Origin: MRBY01 sp943371005
GTDB lineage: Bacteria; Cyanobacteriota; Cyanobacteriia; Cyanobacteriales; MRBY01
Direction: 5' to 3'
DNA length: 64,000 nt
Assembly: GCA_943371005.1 (NCBI GenBank)
Contig: CALRTB020000001.1
Coordinates: 248,001 to 312,000, forward strand
In this document: piece after piece, positions 1 to 9,192 of the stretch
How the letters are laid out: every line of letters starts with the position of its first letter
Numbering within the stretch: the first letter of the stretch is position 1
The notes under the pieces: model-generated
Seen by the model: only the letters and a program-made list of their open reading frames with translations
What the model was told of the DNA's origin: nothing
Database searches by the model: none
Made by a program: the position numbers and the translations under genes

Positions 1-2
1 AT

Positions 3-1283
3 GATGAAACAGTGCGGAAACTCGCCCGTACCGTGAACCTCCCCGGTTTTCGGAAAGGCAAAGTTCCCAAGCAGATTTTGATCCAACGGTTAGGCTCCAA
101 TCGCATTAAGGCGTCTGTCCTTGAGGATTTGATCGACGATAGCTTAAAAGCGGCGATCGCCCAAGAAAACATTGAGGCCCTAGGAAATTTCCAACTCAAA
201 TCTTCCTTCGATGACCTAATCAGCGCCTACAAACCCGGTGAAGCCTTCACCTTCAAGGCTGCCGTAGATGTCCCCGCCACCGTGACCCTCAACAGCTACA
301 AAGGCCTCAGCTTCAAGGCCGAAAAGAGCGAATATGACCCGGCGGATCTCGATGAATTTCTTACCCAGAAACAGCGCGAATTGGCCACCCTTGTGCCCGT
401 CGAAGACCGGGCTGCCCAAATGGGCGATGTGGCGATCGCCGATTATGAAGGCCGCTATGTGAACGACGCTGGCGAAGAAGAAGCAGACATCATTCCCGGC
501 ACCCAAGCCGAAGACTTTTCCCTTGACCTCGAAGAAGGCAAATTTATCCCAGGCTTTGTGGATGGTTTTGTCGGCATGAAACCCGAAGAAACCAAGAAAT
601 TTACAGTTACCTTCCCCGAAGACTACGGCAACGAAGAAATGGCCGGGAAACAGGTGTCCTTTACCGTAACCCTTAAGGAGCTCAAGAGCCGCGAGTTACC
701 CGAACTCGATGACGAATTTGCCAGCGAAGCCACCAACGAAGAATTTGAAACCCTTGCTGCTTGGCAAGAAAGTCTGGAGGCCCAGTTAAAAGAAAACGCT
801 GAAATCAGCACCAAAAACAGCGTGCGTCGTTATCTGCTAGAACAGCTCGCTGCTAACAACAGCGCCGAACTGCCAGAAGTGAGCGTTAACGAAGAAATCA
901 CGGCAGTACTCACCCAGCAGATGATGGAATTCAGCCGCATGGGCATCGACGTGAATCGGATCTTTACCAAAGATATGATTCCTAAACTACGGGAAACAGC
1001 TCGCCCAGAGGCAGAACAACGTCTCAGCAATTCATTGATTTTGACGGAAATTGCTAAGGTCGAGAAGATCGAAATTGACACCGACAAATTCAATGAGCGC
1101 CTAGAGGAAGCCAAGGCCGAACTCCAGGAAGGCTTTGATGAAGAGCGGCTCCAGGAAGCAATCAAAGAAGAACTGACCATTGAGGCAACCCTCGATTGGC
1201 TCGCAGAACAGTCTGAGATTGAATTTGTCCCGGCAGGAACCCTCGAAACAGAAGAGACTGAAGCAGCAGACGAAGAAGAGTAG
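3..1283 (+). CDS. tig: Trigger factor, 5' end cut by the window
   Basis: Ribosome-associated folding chaperone with peptidyl-prolyl isomerase activity, acting in the cytosol on nascent chains. The frame is open from the first base and already reads ARTVNLPGFRKGKVPK, the end of the ribosome-binding domain, so only about the first 40 residues are missing. A GTG at position 12 is internal, not the start. The FKBP-like domain follows (roughly residues 130-230 of the visible part, with the GKQVSFTV segment), then the long helical C-terminal arms and an acidic tail rich in Glu. A strong intrinsic terminator follows 36 bases after the stop, so this is the end of its transcript or the gene is monocistronic. 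Confidence 0.95.
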   Translation, partial: DETVRKLARTVNLPGFRKGKVPKQILIQRLGSNRIKASVLEDLIDDSLKAAIAQENIEALGNFQLKSSFDDLISAYKPGEAFTFKAAVDVPATVTLNSYKGLSFKAEKSEYDPADLDEFLTQKQRELATLVPVEDRAAQMGDVAIADYEGRYVNDAGEEEADIIPGTQAEDFSLDLEEGKFIPGFVDGFVGMKPEETKKFTVTFPEDYGNEEMAGKQVSFTVTLKELKSRELPELDDEFASEATNEEFETLAAWQESLEAQLKENAEISTKNSVRRYLLEQLAANNSAELPEVSVNEEITAVLTQQMMEFSRMGIDVNRIFTKDMIPKLRETARPEAEQRLSNSLILTEIAKVEKIEIDTDKFNERLEEAKAELQEGFDEERLQEAIKEELTIEATLDWLAEQSEIEFVPAGTLETEETEAADEEE

Positions 1284-1319
1284 AGCCTAAACGCTTAGAC
1301 TCTAAAATTAATTGCGAAG

Positions 1320-1342
1320 AGACCCCAGAGGGGGTCTTTTTT
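1320..1342 (+). terminator. Intrinsic terminator of tig
   Basis: A 7-bp G+C-rich stem (AGACCCC at 1320-1326, GGGGTCT at 1331-1337) with a 4-base loop runs into six Ts. Confidence 0.85.
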
Positions 1343-1505
1343 ATTGGTGGCTAAAGTCGTCAAACGGTTCAATCACAAACTTTTAATCTGCCAGGGTTAA
1401 AATTTCCGGCCCCCCTGAAGTGATCGCCCTTTGGGTCAACCAACAACTCCAACAACGCCCGATACAATCTGGAGGGGAACCGCCCGCAGTGAGACAATAT
1501 CGGCT

Positions 1506-1847
1506 CTAGGGACGGCCCCACTCAAGATCACGGATCCGCGAATTTTTTTGCACAATTACGGTAACGGCCTCACCATAGCCATCCCCAGCCACCGAAACAT
1601 AAACCCAACCCCAATCTTCTGGTGTTTTCCCAGGCCAATCCGCCAGGGTTGCCATCACCTCTACAGCATTAGGTGGTGTCTCACCATAGGCAACCATCTC
1701 CTCAAACACTTGCTGCAACCGTTCCACTGGATATTGCTGTTGCAATGCCGGTGTCAGGAGAGCATGAGCTACCTCAAAAGTTCCTTGGACTGACGCCTGG
1801 ACAAAGATTAAAGCAATGTTTTCTGGGCTTGATTCCGGTGGAGACAT
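1506..1847 (-). CDS. Conserved-looking hypothetical protein, 113 aa
   Basis: No function assigned. The protein begins with a short disordered MSPPESSPEN stretch, then a helical segment with an alternating Gln/Leu/Val pattern (residues 10-50) and a beta-rich second half that could be a small NTF2-like or DUF4878-like alpha+beta fold; this resemblance is only by eye. There is no signal peptide or membrane segment. The start is 13 bases after the stop of map on the same strand, so the two are probably co-transcribed, with this gene second. Confidence 0.6.
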   Translation of the reverse strand: MSPPESSPENIALIFVQASVQGTFEVAHALLTPALQQQYPVERLQQVFEEMVAYGETPPNAVEVMATLADWPGKTPEDWGWVYVSVAGDGYGEAVTVIVQKNSRIRDLEWGRP

Positions 1848-1860
1848 AATATAAATCAGG

Positions 1861-2631
1861 CTAGTCTCTGCGGGTCAGAATTTCTGGCCCTTCTGGGGTA
1901 ATGGCAATGGTGTGTTCAAACTGGGCCGAGAGCTTGCCGTCTTTGGTGACCGCCGTCCAACCATCACTGAGCAATTGACTCTCATAGGTACCTTCATTGA
2001 TCATCGGTTCGATGGTAAACACCATCCCCGGACGAATTTTGGTGCCCTTACCGCGTTTACCGTAGTGGGGAACCTGGGGTTCTGTGTGGAAGATATTACT
2101 AATCCCATGGCCGACAAAATCACGCACCACTGAATAGCCCTGGGATTCGGCATATTCTTGGATCGCCGCCCCAATATCCCCGATGCGACCATTGGGTTGA
2201 GCGGCCTCAATGCCGATATACAGACATTTTTCGGTTACTTCGACTAATTTTTTGACTCGGGGTGCTGGGGTACCCACAAAAAAGGTTCGGGACGTATCAC
2301 CGTGATAACCGTCGAGAATGGGGGTTACATCGATATTGATGATGTCGCCGTCCTTGAGGACTTTTTTCTTACTGGGAATGCCGTGACAAATTACCTCATT
2401 AACACTGGTACAAATGGACTTTGGGTAAGGATTGCTTTTGCCATAACCGAGGGGAGCACTTTTCGCCCCATGTTTCTGGGTCCATTCCTCCGCCGCATCG
2501 TTTAATTCGAGGGTCGTCACTCCCGGTTTAACCAGAGGCTCTAGGTAATCAAGGAGTTGCGCCGCTAGCCGTCCCGCATTGCGCATTTTTTCAATTTCTC
2601 GTTTTGATAGCAGAACGATGCCTTTACCCAT
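1861..2631 (-). CDS. map: Methionine aminopeptidase, type I
   Basis: Removes the initiator methionine from new proteins. The 256-residue product has the complete pita-bread fold of type Ia enzymes with no zinc-finger N-terminal extension. The metal ligands are visible: two aspartates in the segment NIDVTPILDGYHGDTSRT, a histidine in FVGHGISNIFH, and glutamates in TIEPM and near the end in FEHTI. The reading frame starts at ATG 2631 (MGKGIVLLSKREIEK). A small unknown gene follows 13 bases downstream. Upstream lies a 343-base gap shared with the divergent ilvC. Confidence 0.95.
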   Translation of the reverse strand: MGKGIVLLSKREIEKMRNAGRLAAQLLDYLEPLVKPGVTTLELNDAAEEWTQKHGAKSAPLGYGKSNPYPKSICTSVNEVICHGIPSKKKVLKDGDIINIDVTPILDGYHGDTSRTFFVGTPAPRVKKLVEVTEKCLYIGIEAAQPNGRIGDIGAAIQEYAESQGYSVVRDFVGHGISNIFHTEPQVPHYGKRGKGTKIRPGMVFTIEPMINEGTYESQLLSDGWTAVTKDGKLSAQFEHTIAITPEGPEILTRRD

Positions 2632-2974
2632 GGGAGTTTATTGATTGTAAGACCAACAGAATTATCAGAGGTTTATTGTAACAGCGTAGCAGCCCCAAAA
2701 GCCTTCTGCGAATCATTGCTGCGCCTGTCAAGTCCCGAGAAAAAGCTGCGGCGATCGCCCAGATAATTGCCAACCTAAAAATATCGATGCAACGGTTAGC
2801 AAAGTTTGCTGCAATCCAAAATGCAGATTTTCTTTTTTGATCACAAGTTATTAAAAATTTCCGTGGAGCTTGCTTCGCAAAAGTTCAGTTGACAACAATC
2901 TCCTATAATACAGAGTCTGCAGTATGCATTAACACATATTCTTAACTTTGTAATTTCCGTCGGAGAATTGTCCT
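2632..2974. other. Divergent promoter region between map and ilvC
   Basis: 343 bases without a gene. It holds one HIP1-like GCGATCGC near 2752, AT-rich tracts, and a strong -10-type TATAAT at 2904-2909 about 65 bases before ilvC. No open frame or tRNA is seen. Confidence 0.6.
2904..2909 (+). promoter_or_regulatory. Probable -10 element of the ilvC promoter
   Basis: A perfect TATAAT lies 65 bases before the ilvC ATG. The nearby TTGACA (2889-2894) is only 9 bases upstream, too close to act as its -35, so the -35 is weak or absent. Confidence 0.5.
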
Positions 2975-3970
2975 ATGGCTCGCATGTATTATGATGCGGA
3001 CGCAAACTTAGATCTGTTAAACGGCAAAACCGTTGCCATTATCGGCTATGGTTCCCAGGGTCATGCCCATGCCCTCAACCTAAAAGACAGTGGGATTAAC
3101 GTCGTCATCGGCCTGTATGCCGGGAGTAAGTCCACCGCCAAAGCCGAAGCAGAAGGTCTGAAGGTTTTACCTGTTGCAGAAGCAGCAAAAGTGGCGGACT
3201 GGATCATGATTTTGTTGCCCGACGATGTCCAAAAATCTGTCTACACCAAAGATATTCTCCCCAACCTCCAAGCGGGTAATGTGCTTTCCTTTGCCCACGG
3301 GTTTAACATCAACTTCGGTCAAATTGTGCCCCCTGCTGACGTAGACGTTGTAATGGTTGCGCCTAAGGGCCCTGGCCACCTCGTGCGTCGTACCTATGAG
3401 CAGGGCCAAGGGGTTCCCGCGTTGTTCGCGGTTTACCAAGATGCCACCGGTCAAGCCCGTGATTTGGCAATGGCCTACGCAAAAGGGATTGGTGGTACTC
3501 GCGGTGGGATCCTTGAAACCACTTTCCGGGAAGAAACAGAAACAGATCTTTTCGGTGAACAGGCAGTTCTCTGTGGTGGTCTAAGCGCCCTGATTAAAGC
3601 TGGTTTCGAAACCCTCGTGGAAGCGGGTTACCAACCTGAGTTGGCTTACTTTGAGTGTCTGCATGAAGTGAAGCTGATTGTTGACCTCGTTGTGGAAGGT
3701 GGTCTGGCGAAAATGCGGGATAGCATTTCTACCACTGCTGAGTATGGTGACTACGTTAGTGGGCCACGGGTGATCACCGCTGAAACCAAAGCGGCGATGA
3801 AGGAAATTTTGACGGAAATTCAAACGGGTGAGTTTGCTCGGAATTTCATCCTCGAAAATCAATCGGGCCAAGCACAATTTACTGCGATTCGTCGCCGTGA
3901 AGCAGAACATCCCATTGAAGTTGTCGGTAAAGATCTCCGGGCAATGTTTAGCTGGTTGAAAGATAGCTAA
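2975..3970 (+). CDS. ilvC: Ketol-acid reductoisomerase, class I
   Basis: Second common step of valine, leucine and isoleucine synthesis: Mg-dependent alkyl shift and NADPH reduction of acetolactate or acetohydroxybutyrate. At 331 residues it is the short class I enzyme. The Rossmann motif GYGSQGHAHALNLKDSG sits near residue 25, and the acidic metal-binding residues lie in FREETETDLFGEQ (around 190) and ECLHEVKLIVD (around 225). The ATG at 2975 is preceded by a GGAGA ribosome site 8 bases upstream. It is followed by its own terminator and is probably monocistronic. Confidence 0.97.
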   Translation: MARMYYDADANLDLLNGKTVAIIGYGSQGHAHALNLKDSGINVVIGLYAGSKSTAKAEAEGLKVLPVAEAAKVADWIMILLPDDVQKSVYTKDILPNLQAGNVLSFAHGFNINFGQIVPPADVDVVMVAPKGPGHLVRRTYEQGQGVPALFAVYQDATGQARDLAMAYAKGIGGTRGGILETTFREETETDLFGEQAVLCGGLSALIKAGFETLVEAGYQPELAYFECLHEVKLIVDLVVEGGLAKMRDSISTTAEYGDYVSGPRVITAETKAAMKEILTEIQTGEFARNFILENQSGQAQFTAIRRREAEHPIEVVGKDLRAMFSWLKDS

Positions 3971-4024
3971 TCAAGAAATTAGGTTAATTTAATATTTAAC
4001 AACAATATTGAATTAAAAAGATGG

Positions 4025-4055
4025 AGGTGAGAGTTGATAATTCTCACCTTTTTTT
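4025..4055 (+). terminator. Intrinsic terminator of ilvC
   Basis: Perfect 8-bp stem (AGGTGAGA at 4025-4032 with TCTCACCT at 4042-4049) followed by a run of seven Ts. It also sits just past the end of the convergent methyltransferase gene. Confidence 0.85.
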
Positions 4056-4072
4056 ATATGAATTTTTTCTCT

Positions 4073-4897
4073 TTAATGGGATGGTTTTACTTGGGCAATG
4101 TGAGCAGCGCAAATATATTGAGTGGGAATCGTTTGAATTTTTCGGGTTTGGAAGATCATTTCCAGTTCATCAAAAAGCTGCCTACGGATAGTAGGATCTA
4201 GGGCAATGTATGGGGAGAGGGTTGTGAGTAATTTGAGGTAATCATTCGGGGAATAATCTTTTGTTTTAATTACCTGGGTTAATTCTAGGTTTTGAAAACA
4301 GTTTGAATCGAGCAAACCCTGGCTGATGTTTTTGAGATTTTGTTCCTGGACATCGATATTTTCAAAGCTGGCAAAACTGGGCATATATTTTTCGTAGAGG
4401 GGTAATAGATCCTGAAAAATGGCGGGATCGGGTTGGGGCACGGTATTCCAAAGCAAGACTATTTTTCCCTGGGGTTTGAGTAGCTTGGCGATCGCCTGAC
4501 ATCTAGTATCTGGTTGCAGCCAGTGAAACGAGGTGCTGGCGAGGATCGTCTCAAATTTTTCTGGGGTTGGTTGCCATTGTTCAAAGGTGGTATTAATAAT
4601 TTGAATTGGCTCATTCTGAAAGCGTTGGGTGGCAAATTCACAGGCCCTGGGGTTCGGCTCTAGACAAATTAACGAAAAACCCCGTTGGACAAAATGTTGG
4701 GTCGCATTACCTGGGCCACTACCAATTTCTAGGATGACACTTTTTGGCGGGATTTTTTCACAGATTAAATCAATAATTTCCGGCACATAGGGGGCGCGAT
4801 ATTGATCATAGGCTTGGGTTGCTTCTGCATACCAATGTTGGCGGGCTTCAATTGGTTGAGAATAAATTTTCTGAAAAAAAGCGTCAAAATTTTTCAT
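4073..4897 (-). CDS. Class I SAM-dependent methyltransferase
   Basis: The 274-residue product has the Rossmann-like methyltransferase core. SAM-binding motif I reads VILEIGSGPGNATQHF at about residue 54, motif II acidic residue is in LICLEPN, and a post-motif segment ASTSFHWLQPD follows; this looks like the Methyltransf_11/12 group that includes trans-aconitate or ubiquinone-type methylases. The substrate cannot be told from sequence. The gene stands alone between ilvC (convergent) and polA (divergent). It is somewhat more AT-rich than its neighbours. Confidence 0.8.
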   Translation of the reverse strand: MKNFDAFFQKIYSQPIEARQHWYAEATQAYDQYRAPYVPEIIDLICEKIPPKSVILEIGSGPGNATQHFVQRGFSLICLEPNPRACEFATQRFQNEPIQIINTTFEQWQPTPEKFETILASTSFHWLQPDTRCQAIAKLLKPQGKIVLLWNTVPQPDPAIFQDLLPLYEKYMPSFASFENIDVQEQNLKNISQGLLDSNCFQNLELTQVIKTKDYSPNDYLKLLTTLSPYIALDPTIRRQLFDELEMIFQTRKIQTIPTQYICAAHIAQVKPSH

Positions 4898-5084
4898 GTT
4901 TTAGAAGGTTTAAAGGGCAAGGTTTTTTGATAATTAAATATAGTTATTTTTTAAATTGTTTAAAATTTAGAGAGCAAGAAAAATCTCCTTTCTAGGATAA
5001 AACAAGTCCCTGGGGTGATGAAATGGCGGGATTATGGGAAGATCATCATAGTCGATTGCTTTTTGAATTGCTCCGTAAATATTA

Positions 5085-8006
5085 ATGACAACGCCGCTGC
5101 TGCTCCTAATTGATGGTCACTCCCTCGCCTTTCGCTGCTACTACGCCTTTGCAAAGTCTAGACAAGGGGCGCTGCGGACTTCAACCGGCATTCCGACGAG
5201 TATTTGCTTTGGTTTTCTTAATGCCCTCGTGCAGGTAATCGAACGGCAAAAACCAGATGCGGTGGCGATCGCCTTTGACCGACCTGAACCCACTTTCCGC
5301 CATACCGCCGACGAAAACTACAAAGCCCAGCGCAAGCCTGCCCCCGATGATTTTCGGCCTGATTTTGAAAATCTTCTCGACTTGCTCGATAGTTTGAACG
5401 TTTCCCGGGTGACCGCTGTGGGTTACGAAGCTGACGATGTGCTCGCCACCCTCGCCCGACAAGCTAGTGAAGCAGGCCAACAGGTAAAAATCTTGACCGG
5501 CGATCGCGATCTTTTTCAGTTGGTGAACCCTGACCAAAAAATTAGCATTCTCTACCTTGATACCAAGGGTGTCAAAAGTGGTAGCTATGAAGAATTTACT
5601 CCGGAACTCGTCGAAGCAAAACTGGGTGTAAAACCAGAACAAGTCGTAGATTTTAAAGCCCTAGCTGGCGATTCATCTGATAACTATAAAGGCGTCCAGG
5701 GCATTGGCGAAAAAACAGCCATTAAACTCATCCATGAATTTGGTAATTTAGATAATATTTATGCCAACCTCGACAAGATTAAAGGCGCTACTAAAAAACG
5801 CTTAGAAACCGATAAAGACGCCGCCTATCATTGCCAAAAATTAGCAGAAATTGCCCAGGATGCACCCTTGAATATTGCCTTAAATGAGCTTCATCTAACC
5901 GGGTTTAATCTAGAGCAAGCAATCGAAATTTTAACAAAACTAGAATTAAAAAAATTTATCCAAGACATTGGTAGAATCCAGCAACTTTTTGGCGCAGAAA
6001 CCATCGAGATTCCAACCCTAGAAGCTGCCCTGTCTAATAACACGACCGTTGACGAAGCCGGCAATGCACAGCTTTCTATTTTCGCTGCCCCAGACCCAGA
6101 CCAAAATCAGCTTCAGACGCCCCCAGCCCCAACTATCTCGCCGATTCAGCCCCTGATTATTGACACCACAGAGAAGCTTACCGAGTTAATCGATCAACTG
6201 AAAACCCAAACCGATATCAATCACCCCGTGGCTTGGGATACAGAAACCACTGGTTTAGATCCTCGGGAAGTCGATCTCGTCGGTATTGGCTGTTGTTGGG
6301 GTAAAGATCCAGGCAATATCGCCTATATTCCCATTGCCCACCACGAAGGCAAACAATTAGAAAAAACACATATTCTTCAGGCTTTAAAACCCATTTTAGA
6401 AGCAGAAAAATATCCAAAAGTTTTTCAAAATACAAAATTTGATCGCGCCATTTTTGCTCACCAGGGAGTCACCCTAGCTGGTGTAGTTTTTGATACGATG
6501 TTGGCGAGTTATGTTTTACATCCAGAAATGAAGCATAATTTAACGGATCTGAGCTTGCGTTATCTGGGAAATATTATTGCCAAAAGCTATAAAGATCTGG
6601 GACTAACCAAAAAACAGACCATTGCAGATTTAGAGATTCCCATTGCGGCAGAGTATTGTGGCTTAGATGTTTATACAACTTATTTAGTTTGTCAAAAATT
6701 AAAAGTCGAACTCAAAGCTTACCCTGATCTAGAAAAACTCCTCGAAGAGGTTGAAACTCCCCTAGAACCAGTGCTCTGTGCCATGGAAAATACAGGCATT
6801 CGCATTGACCAAGGTTATCTTCAACAACTGGCCGAAGAATTGGGGGCAGATCTAATAGAACTGGAAACTAAGGCGTACAATGCGGCAGATGAGCAGTTTA
6901 ACCTCAATTCTCCCAAACAATTAGGAGAAATCCTTTTTGAAAAGTTGGGATTAAATACGAAGAAAACACGCAAAACCAAAACAGGCTATTCAACAAATCA
7001 CGCTGTACTCGAAAAATTACAAGGGGATCACCCGATCATTGATTATATTCTTGAATATCGCACCCTTGCAAAATTAAAATCTACCTACATTGATGCTTTA
7101 CCAACCCTCGTTAGCCCGAAAACAAACAGAATTCATACGGATTTCAATCAAACGTTGACCAGTACAGGGCGACTTTCTTCATCAAATCCAAATTTACAAA
7201 ATATCCCGGTGCGTACCGAATTTTCCCAACGAATTCGACGGGCATTTATCCCGAAAGAAGATTGGGTTCTGGTGGCGGCAGATTATTCACAAATTGAACT
7301 TAGAATTCTGACCCATTTAAGTCAAGAACCGATTTTATTACAAGCCTATCAAGCTGGAGAAGATGTCCACCGGGTCACGGCACAGATGATCTTTGATCGG
7401 GACTCGTCCCAGGCGGTAACTGCTGCAGAACGACGCATTGGTAAGATTATTAATTTTGGTGTGATCTACGGGATGGGCGCCCAACGGTTTGCCCGGGAAG
7501 CTGGCGTTTCTAAAGAAGAAGGGCGGGCCTTTATTGACCGCTACCATGAACGCTATGCCAAAGTTTTTGAATATTTAGAGTTAGTCAAAAAACAGGCGAT
7601 CGCCCAGGGTTACGTGAGTACAATTTTGCAGCGGCGGCGTAACTTTGACTTTATCAGTAACTGTTTAATTGAACTAAAAGGCACTGACCCCACCGCGATT
7701 GATTTAGATAGCCTTGATTATGCCTATAATGATGCCCAATTATTACGGGCAGCGGCTAATGCACCGATTCAAGGATCCAGCGCCGATATTATCAAAGTAG
7801 CAATGATTCAGATTCATGAATTATTAAAGGATTATCAGGCCCGTTTACTACTCCAAGTTCATGATGAATTAGTCTTTGAGATGCCTCCAGAAGAATGGGA
7901 AGAATTAGGCCCCAAAATCAAAACAACCATGGAACAAGCAGTACCTTTATCTATTCCTTTAGTGGTTGATATTCACTGCGGTAAAAATTGGCTGGATGCA
8001 AAGTAA
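5085..8006 (+). CDS. polA: DNA polymerase I
   Basis: Repair and Okazaki-fragment polymerase, 973 residues. Three domains are seen in order: 5' nuclease (1 to about 290, with DGHSLAFR, YEADDVLATLA and TGDRDLFQLV), a 3'-5' exonuclease domain whose DxE motif is intact (WDTETTGLD near residue 385), and the polymerase domain with motif A DYSQIELR near 733, motif B RRIGKIINFGVIYG, and motif C QVHDE near 924. Many bacterial PolA proteins have lost the proofreading residues; this one keeps them. bioF starts two bases after the stop, so the two genes are likely one transcript. A possible 20-codon frame ends in a TAATG overlap with the start. Confidence 0.97.
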   Translation: MTTPLLLLIDGHSLAFRCYYAFAKSRQGALRTSTGIPTSICFGFLNALVQVIERQKPDAVAIAFDRPEPTFRHTADENYKAQRKPAPDDFRPDFENLLDLLDSLNVSRVTAVGYEADDVLATLARQASEAGQQVKILTGDRDLFQLVNPDQKISILYLDTKGVKSGSYEEFTPELVEAKLGVKPEQVVDFKALAGDSSDNYKGVQGIGEKTAIKLIHEFGNLDNIYANLDKIKGATKKRLETDKDAAYHCQKLAEIAQDAPLNIALNELHLTGFNLEQAIEILTKLELKKFIQDIGRIQQLFGAETIEIPTLEAALSNNTTVDEAGNAQLSIFAAPDPDQNQLQTPPAPTISPIQPLIIDTTEKLTELIDQLKTQTDINHPVAWDTETTGLDPREVDLVGIGCCWGKDPGNIAYIPIAHHEGKQLEKTHILQALKPILEAEKYPKVFQNTKFDRAIFAHQGVTLAGVVFDTMLASYVLHPEMKHNLTDLSLRYLGNIIAKSYKDLGLTKKQTIADLEIPIAAEYCGLDVYTTYLVCQKLKVELKAYPDLEKLLEEVETPLEPVLCAMENTGIRIDQGYLQQLAEELGADLIELETKAYNAADEQFNLNSPKQLGEILFEKLGLNTKKTRKTKTGYSTNHAVLEKLQGDHPIIDYILEYRTLAKLKSTYIDALPTLVSPKTNRIHTDFNQTLTSTGRLSSSNPNLQNIPVRTEFSQRIRRAFIPKEDWVLVAADYSQIELRILTHLSQEPILLQAYQAGEDVHRVTAQMIFDRDSSQAVTAAERRIGKIINFGVIYGMGAQRFAREAGVSKEEGRAFIDRYHERYAKVFEYLELVKKQAIAQGYVSTILQRRRNFDFISNCLIELKGTDPTAIDLDSLDYAYNDAQLLRAAANAPIQGSSADIIKVAMIQIHELLKDYQARLLLQVHDELVFEMPPEEWEELGPKIKTTMEQAVPLSIPLVVDIHCGKNWLDAK

Positions 8007-8008
8007 AA

Positions 8009-9190
8009 ATGGCTAATCCTGATCCTATTTATGGCTGGCTAGAGACTTCTTTGGCCACCATTAAAAAAGCAAACTGGTATCGACACCCGAAGACAATCAC
8101 AAGTCAATCGGGGGCAACGGTCACCTTAAATGGTCAATCCGTAGTGAATTTTGCCAGCAATGATTATCTGGGTTTAGCGGGCGATCGCCGTTTAATTGAT
8201 GCCGCCATAGCAGCCACCGAAGCTTTGGGTACGGGGAGTACAGGCTCTCGGCTCACAAGCGGCCACCGACAACTCCACCAAGATTTAGAGCAGGCGATCG
8301 CCAATCTTAAACAAACCGAAGCGGCCTTGGTATTTAGTTCCGGCTATCTGGCCAATCTTGGCACCATTAGCGCCATTACAAATAAAAAAGACTTGATTTT
8401 AGGGGATCAATACAACCATTCGAGTTTGAAAAATGGGGCGAAATTAAGCGGTGCCACGGTGCTGGAATATGACCATAACGATTTAGATGGGTTACGCCAA
8501 CTCCTCGAAGCCCATCGGCAAAACTATCGCCGTTGCCTGATCACCACCGACAGCGTTTTTAGTATGGATGGCGATCTCTGTTTACTGCCTGAATTAGTGG
8601 CGATCGCCAAGGAATTTTCGGCTATGTTACTCGTGGATGAGGCCCATGGGACTGGGGTTTTAGGCAACAAAGGTGCCGGAGCCGTGGAACATTTTCACTG
8701 TACCCAGCAACCGCTTATTCAAGTGGGTACCCTCAGCAAAGCCCTAGGCAGCCTCGGCGGCTATGTGGCGGGCAGTAAAGCTCTGATTGATTTTCTCCGT
8801 AACCGTGCCCCGACCTGGATTTATACCACCGGACTCTCCCCAGCGGATACGGCGGCGGCCCTCGCAGCGATTCATATTGTGCAGGCAGAACCCCAACGGC
8901 GACAGCAACTCTGGGAAAATATTTGTCAGTTAAAAAGTGCCCTCGGCAACCACGAATTGGTGCCTTCTGAATCGGCGGTACTTTGTTTTGGTCTCGCTAA
9001 TCCCCAGCAAGCGCTAACCATGGGCGATCGCCTTTTGGCCGCTGGTTTTTTTGCCCCCGCCATTCGCCCGCCAACGGTACCCACTAGCCGCATCCGCGTG
9101 TCGGTGATGGCGACCCATAGTCCTCAACAGATCCAAGGATTTATTGAGGTATTCCAGCAGTGCTTTGCTGAATTTTCTGGGGCGTCTTAA
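8009..9190 (+). CDS. bioF: 8-amino-7-oxononanoate synthase (KAPA synthase)
   Basis: PLP enzyme of the alpha-oxoamine synthase family that joins pimeloyl thioester and alanine in biotin synthesis. The product is about 393 residues, usual for BioF. Landmarks are NFASNDYLGLAGD, TGSTGSRLTSG, the LLVDEAHGTGVLG segment, and the PLP lysine in GTLSKALGSLGGYVAGS. The ATG at 8009 (MANPDPIYGW) is preferred; a TTG at 7988 in the same frame lies inside polA. It is placed directly behind polA. Other alpha-oxoamine synthases (Kbl, HemA-type ALAS) are less likely, since cyanobacteria make ALA from glutamyl-tRNA. Confidence 0.85.
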   Translation: MANPDPIYGWLETSLATIKKANWYRHPKTITSQSGATVTLNGQSVVNFASNDYLGLAGDRRLIDAAIAATEALGTGSTGSRLTSGHRQLHQDLEQAIANLKQTEAALVFSSGYLANLGTISAITNKKDLILGDQYNHSSLKNGAKLSGATVLEYDHNDLDGLRQLLEAHRQNYRRCLITTDSVFSMDGDLCLLPELVAIAKEFSAMLLVDEAHGTGVLGNKGAGAVEHFHCTQQPLIQVGTLSKALGSLGGYVAGSKALIDFLRNRAPTWIYTTGLSPADTAAALAAIHIVQAEPQRRQQLWENICQLKSALGNHELVPSESAVLCFGLANPQQALTMGDRLLAAGFFAPAIRPPTVPTSRIRVSVMATHSPQQIQGFIEVFQQCFAEFSGAS

Positions 9191-9192
9191 CG

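Noticed and set aside
1431..1793. Forward-strand frame of 120 codons opposite the small hypothetical gene
   Set aside because: It overlaps the reverse-strand gene almost completely, and its product has no recognisable pattern or ribosome site.
2889..2909. TTGACA and TATAAT before ilvC as one sigma-70 promoter
   Set aside because: The two hexamers are only 9 bases apart; the -10 was kept, but the pairing was not.
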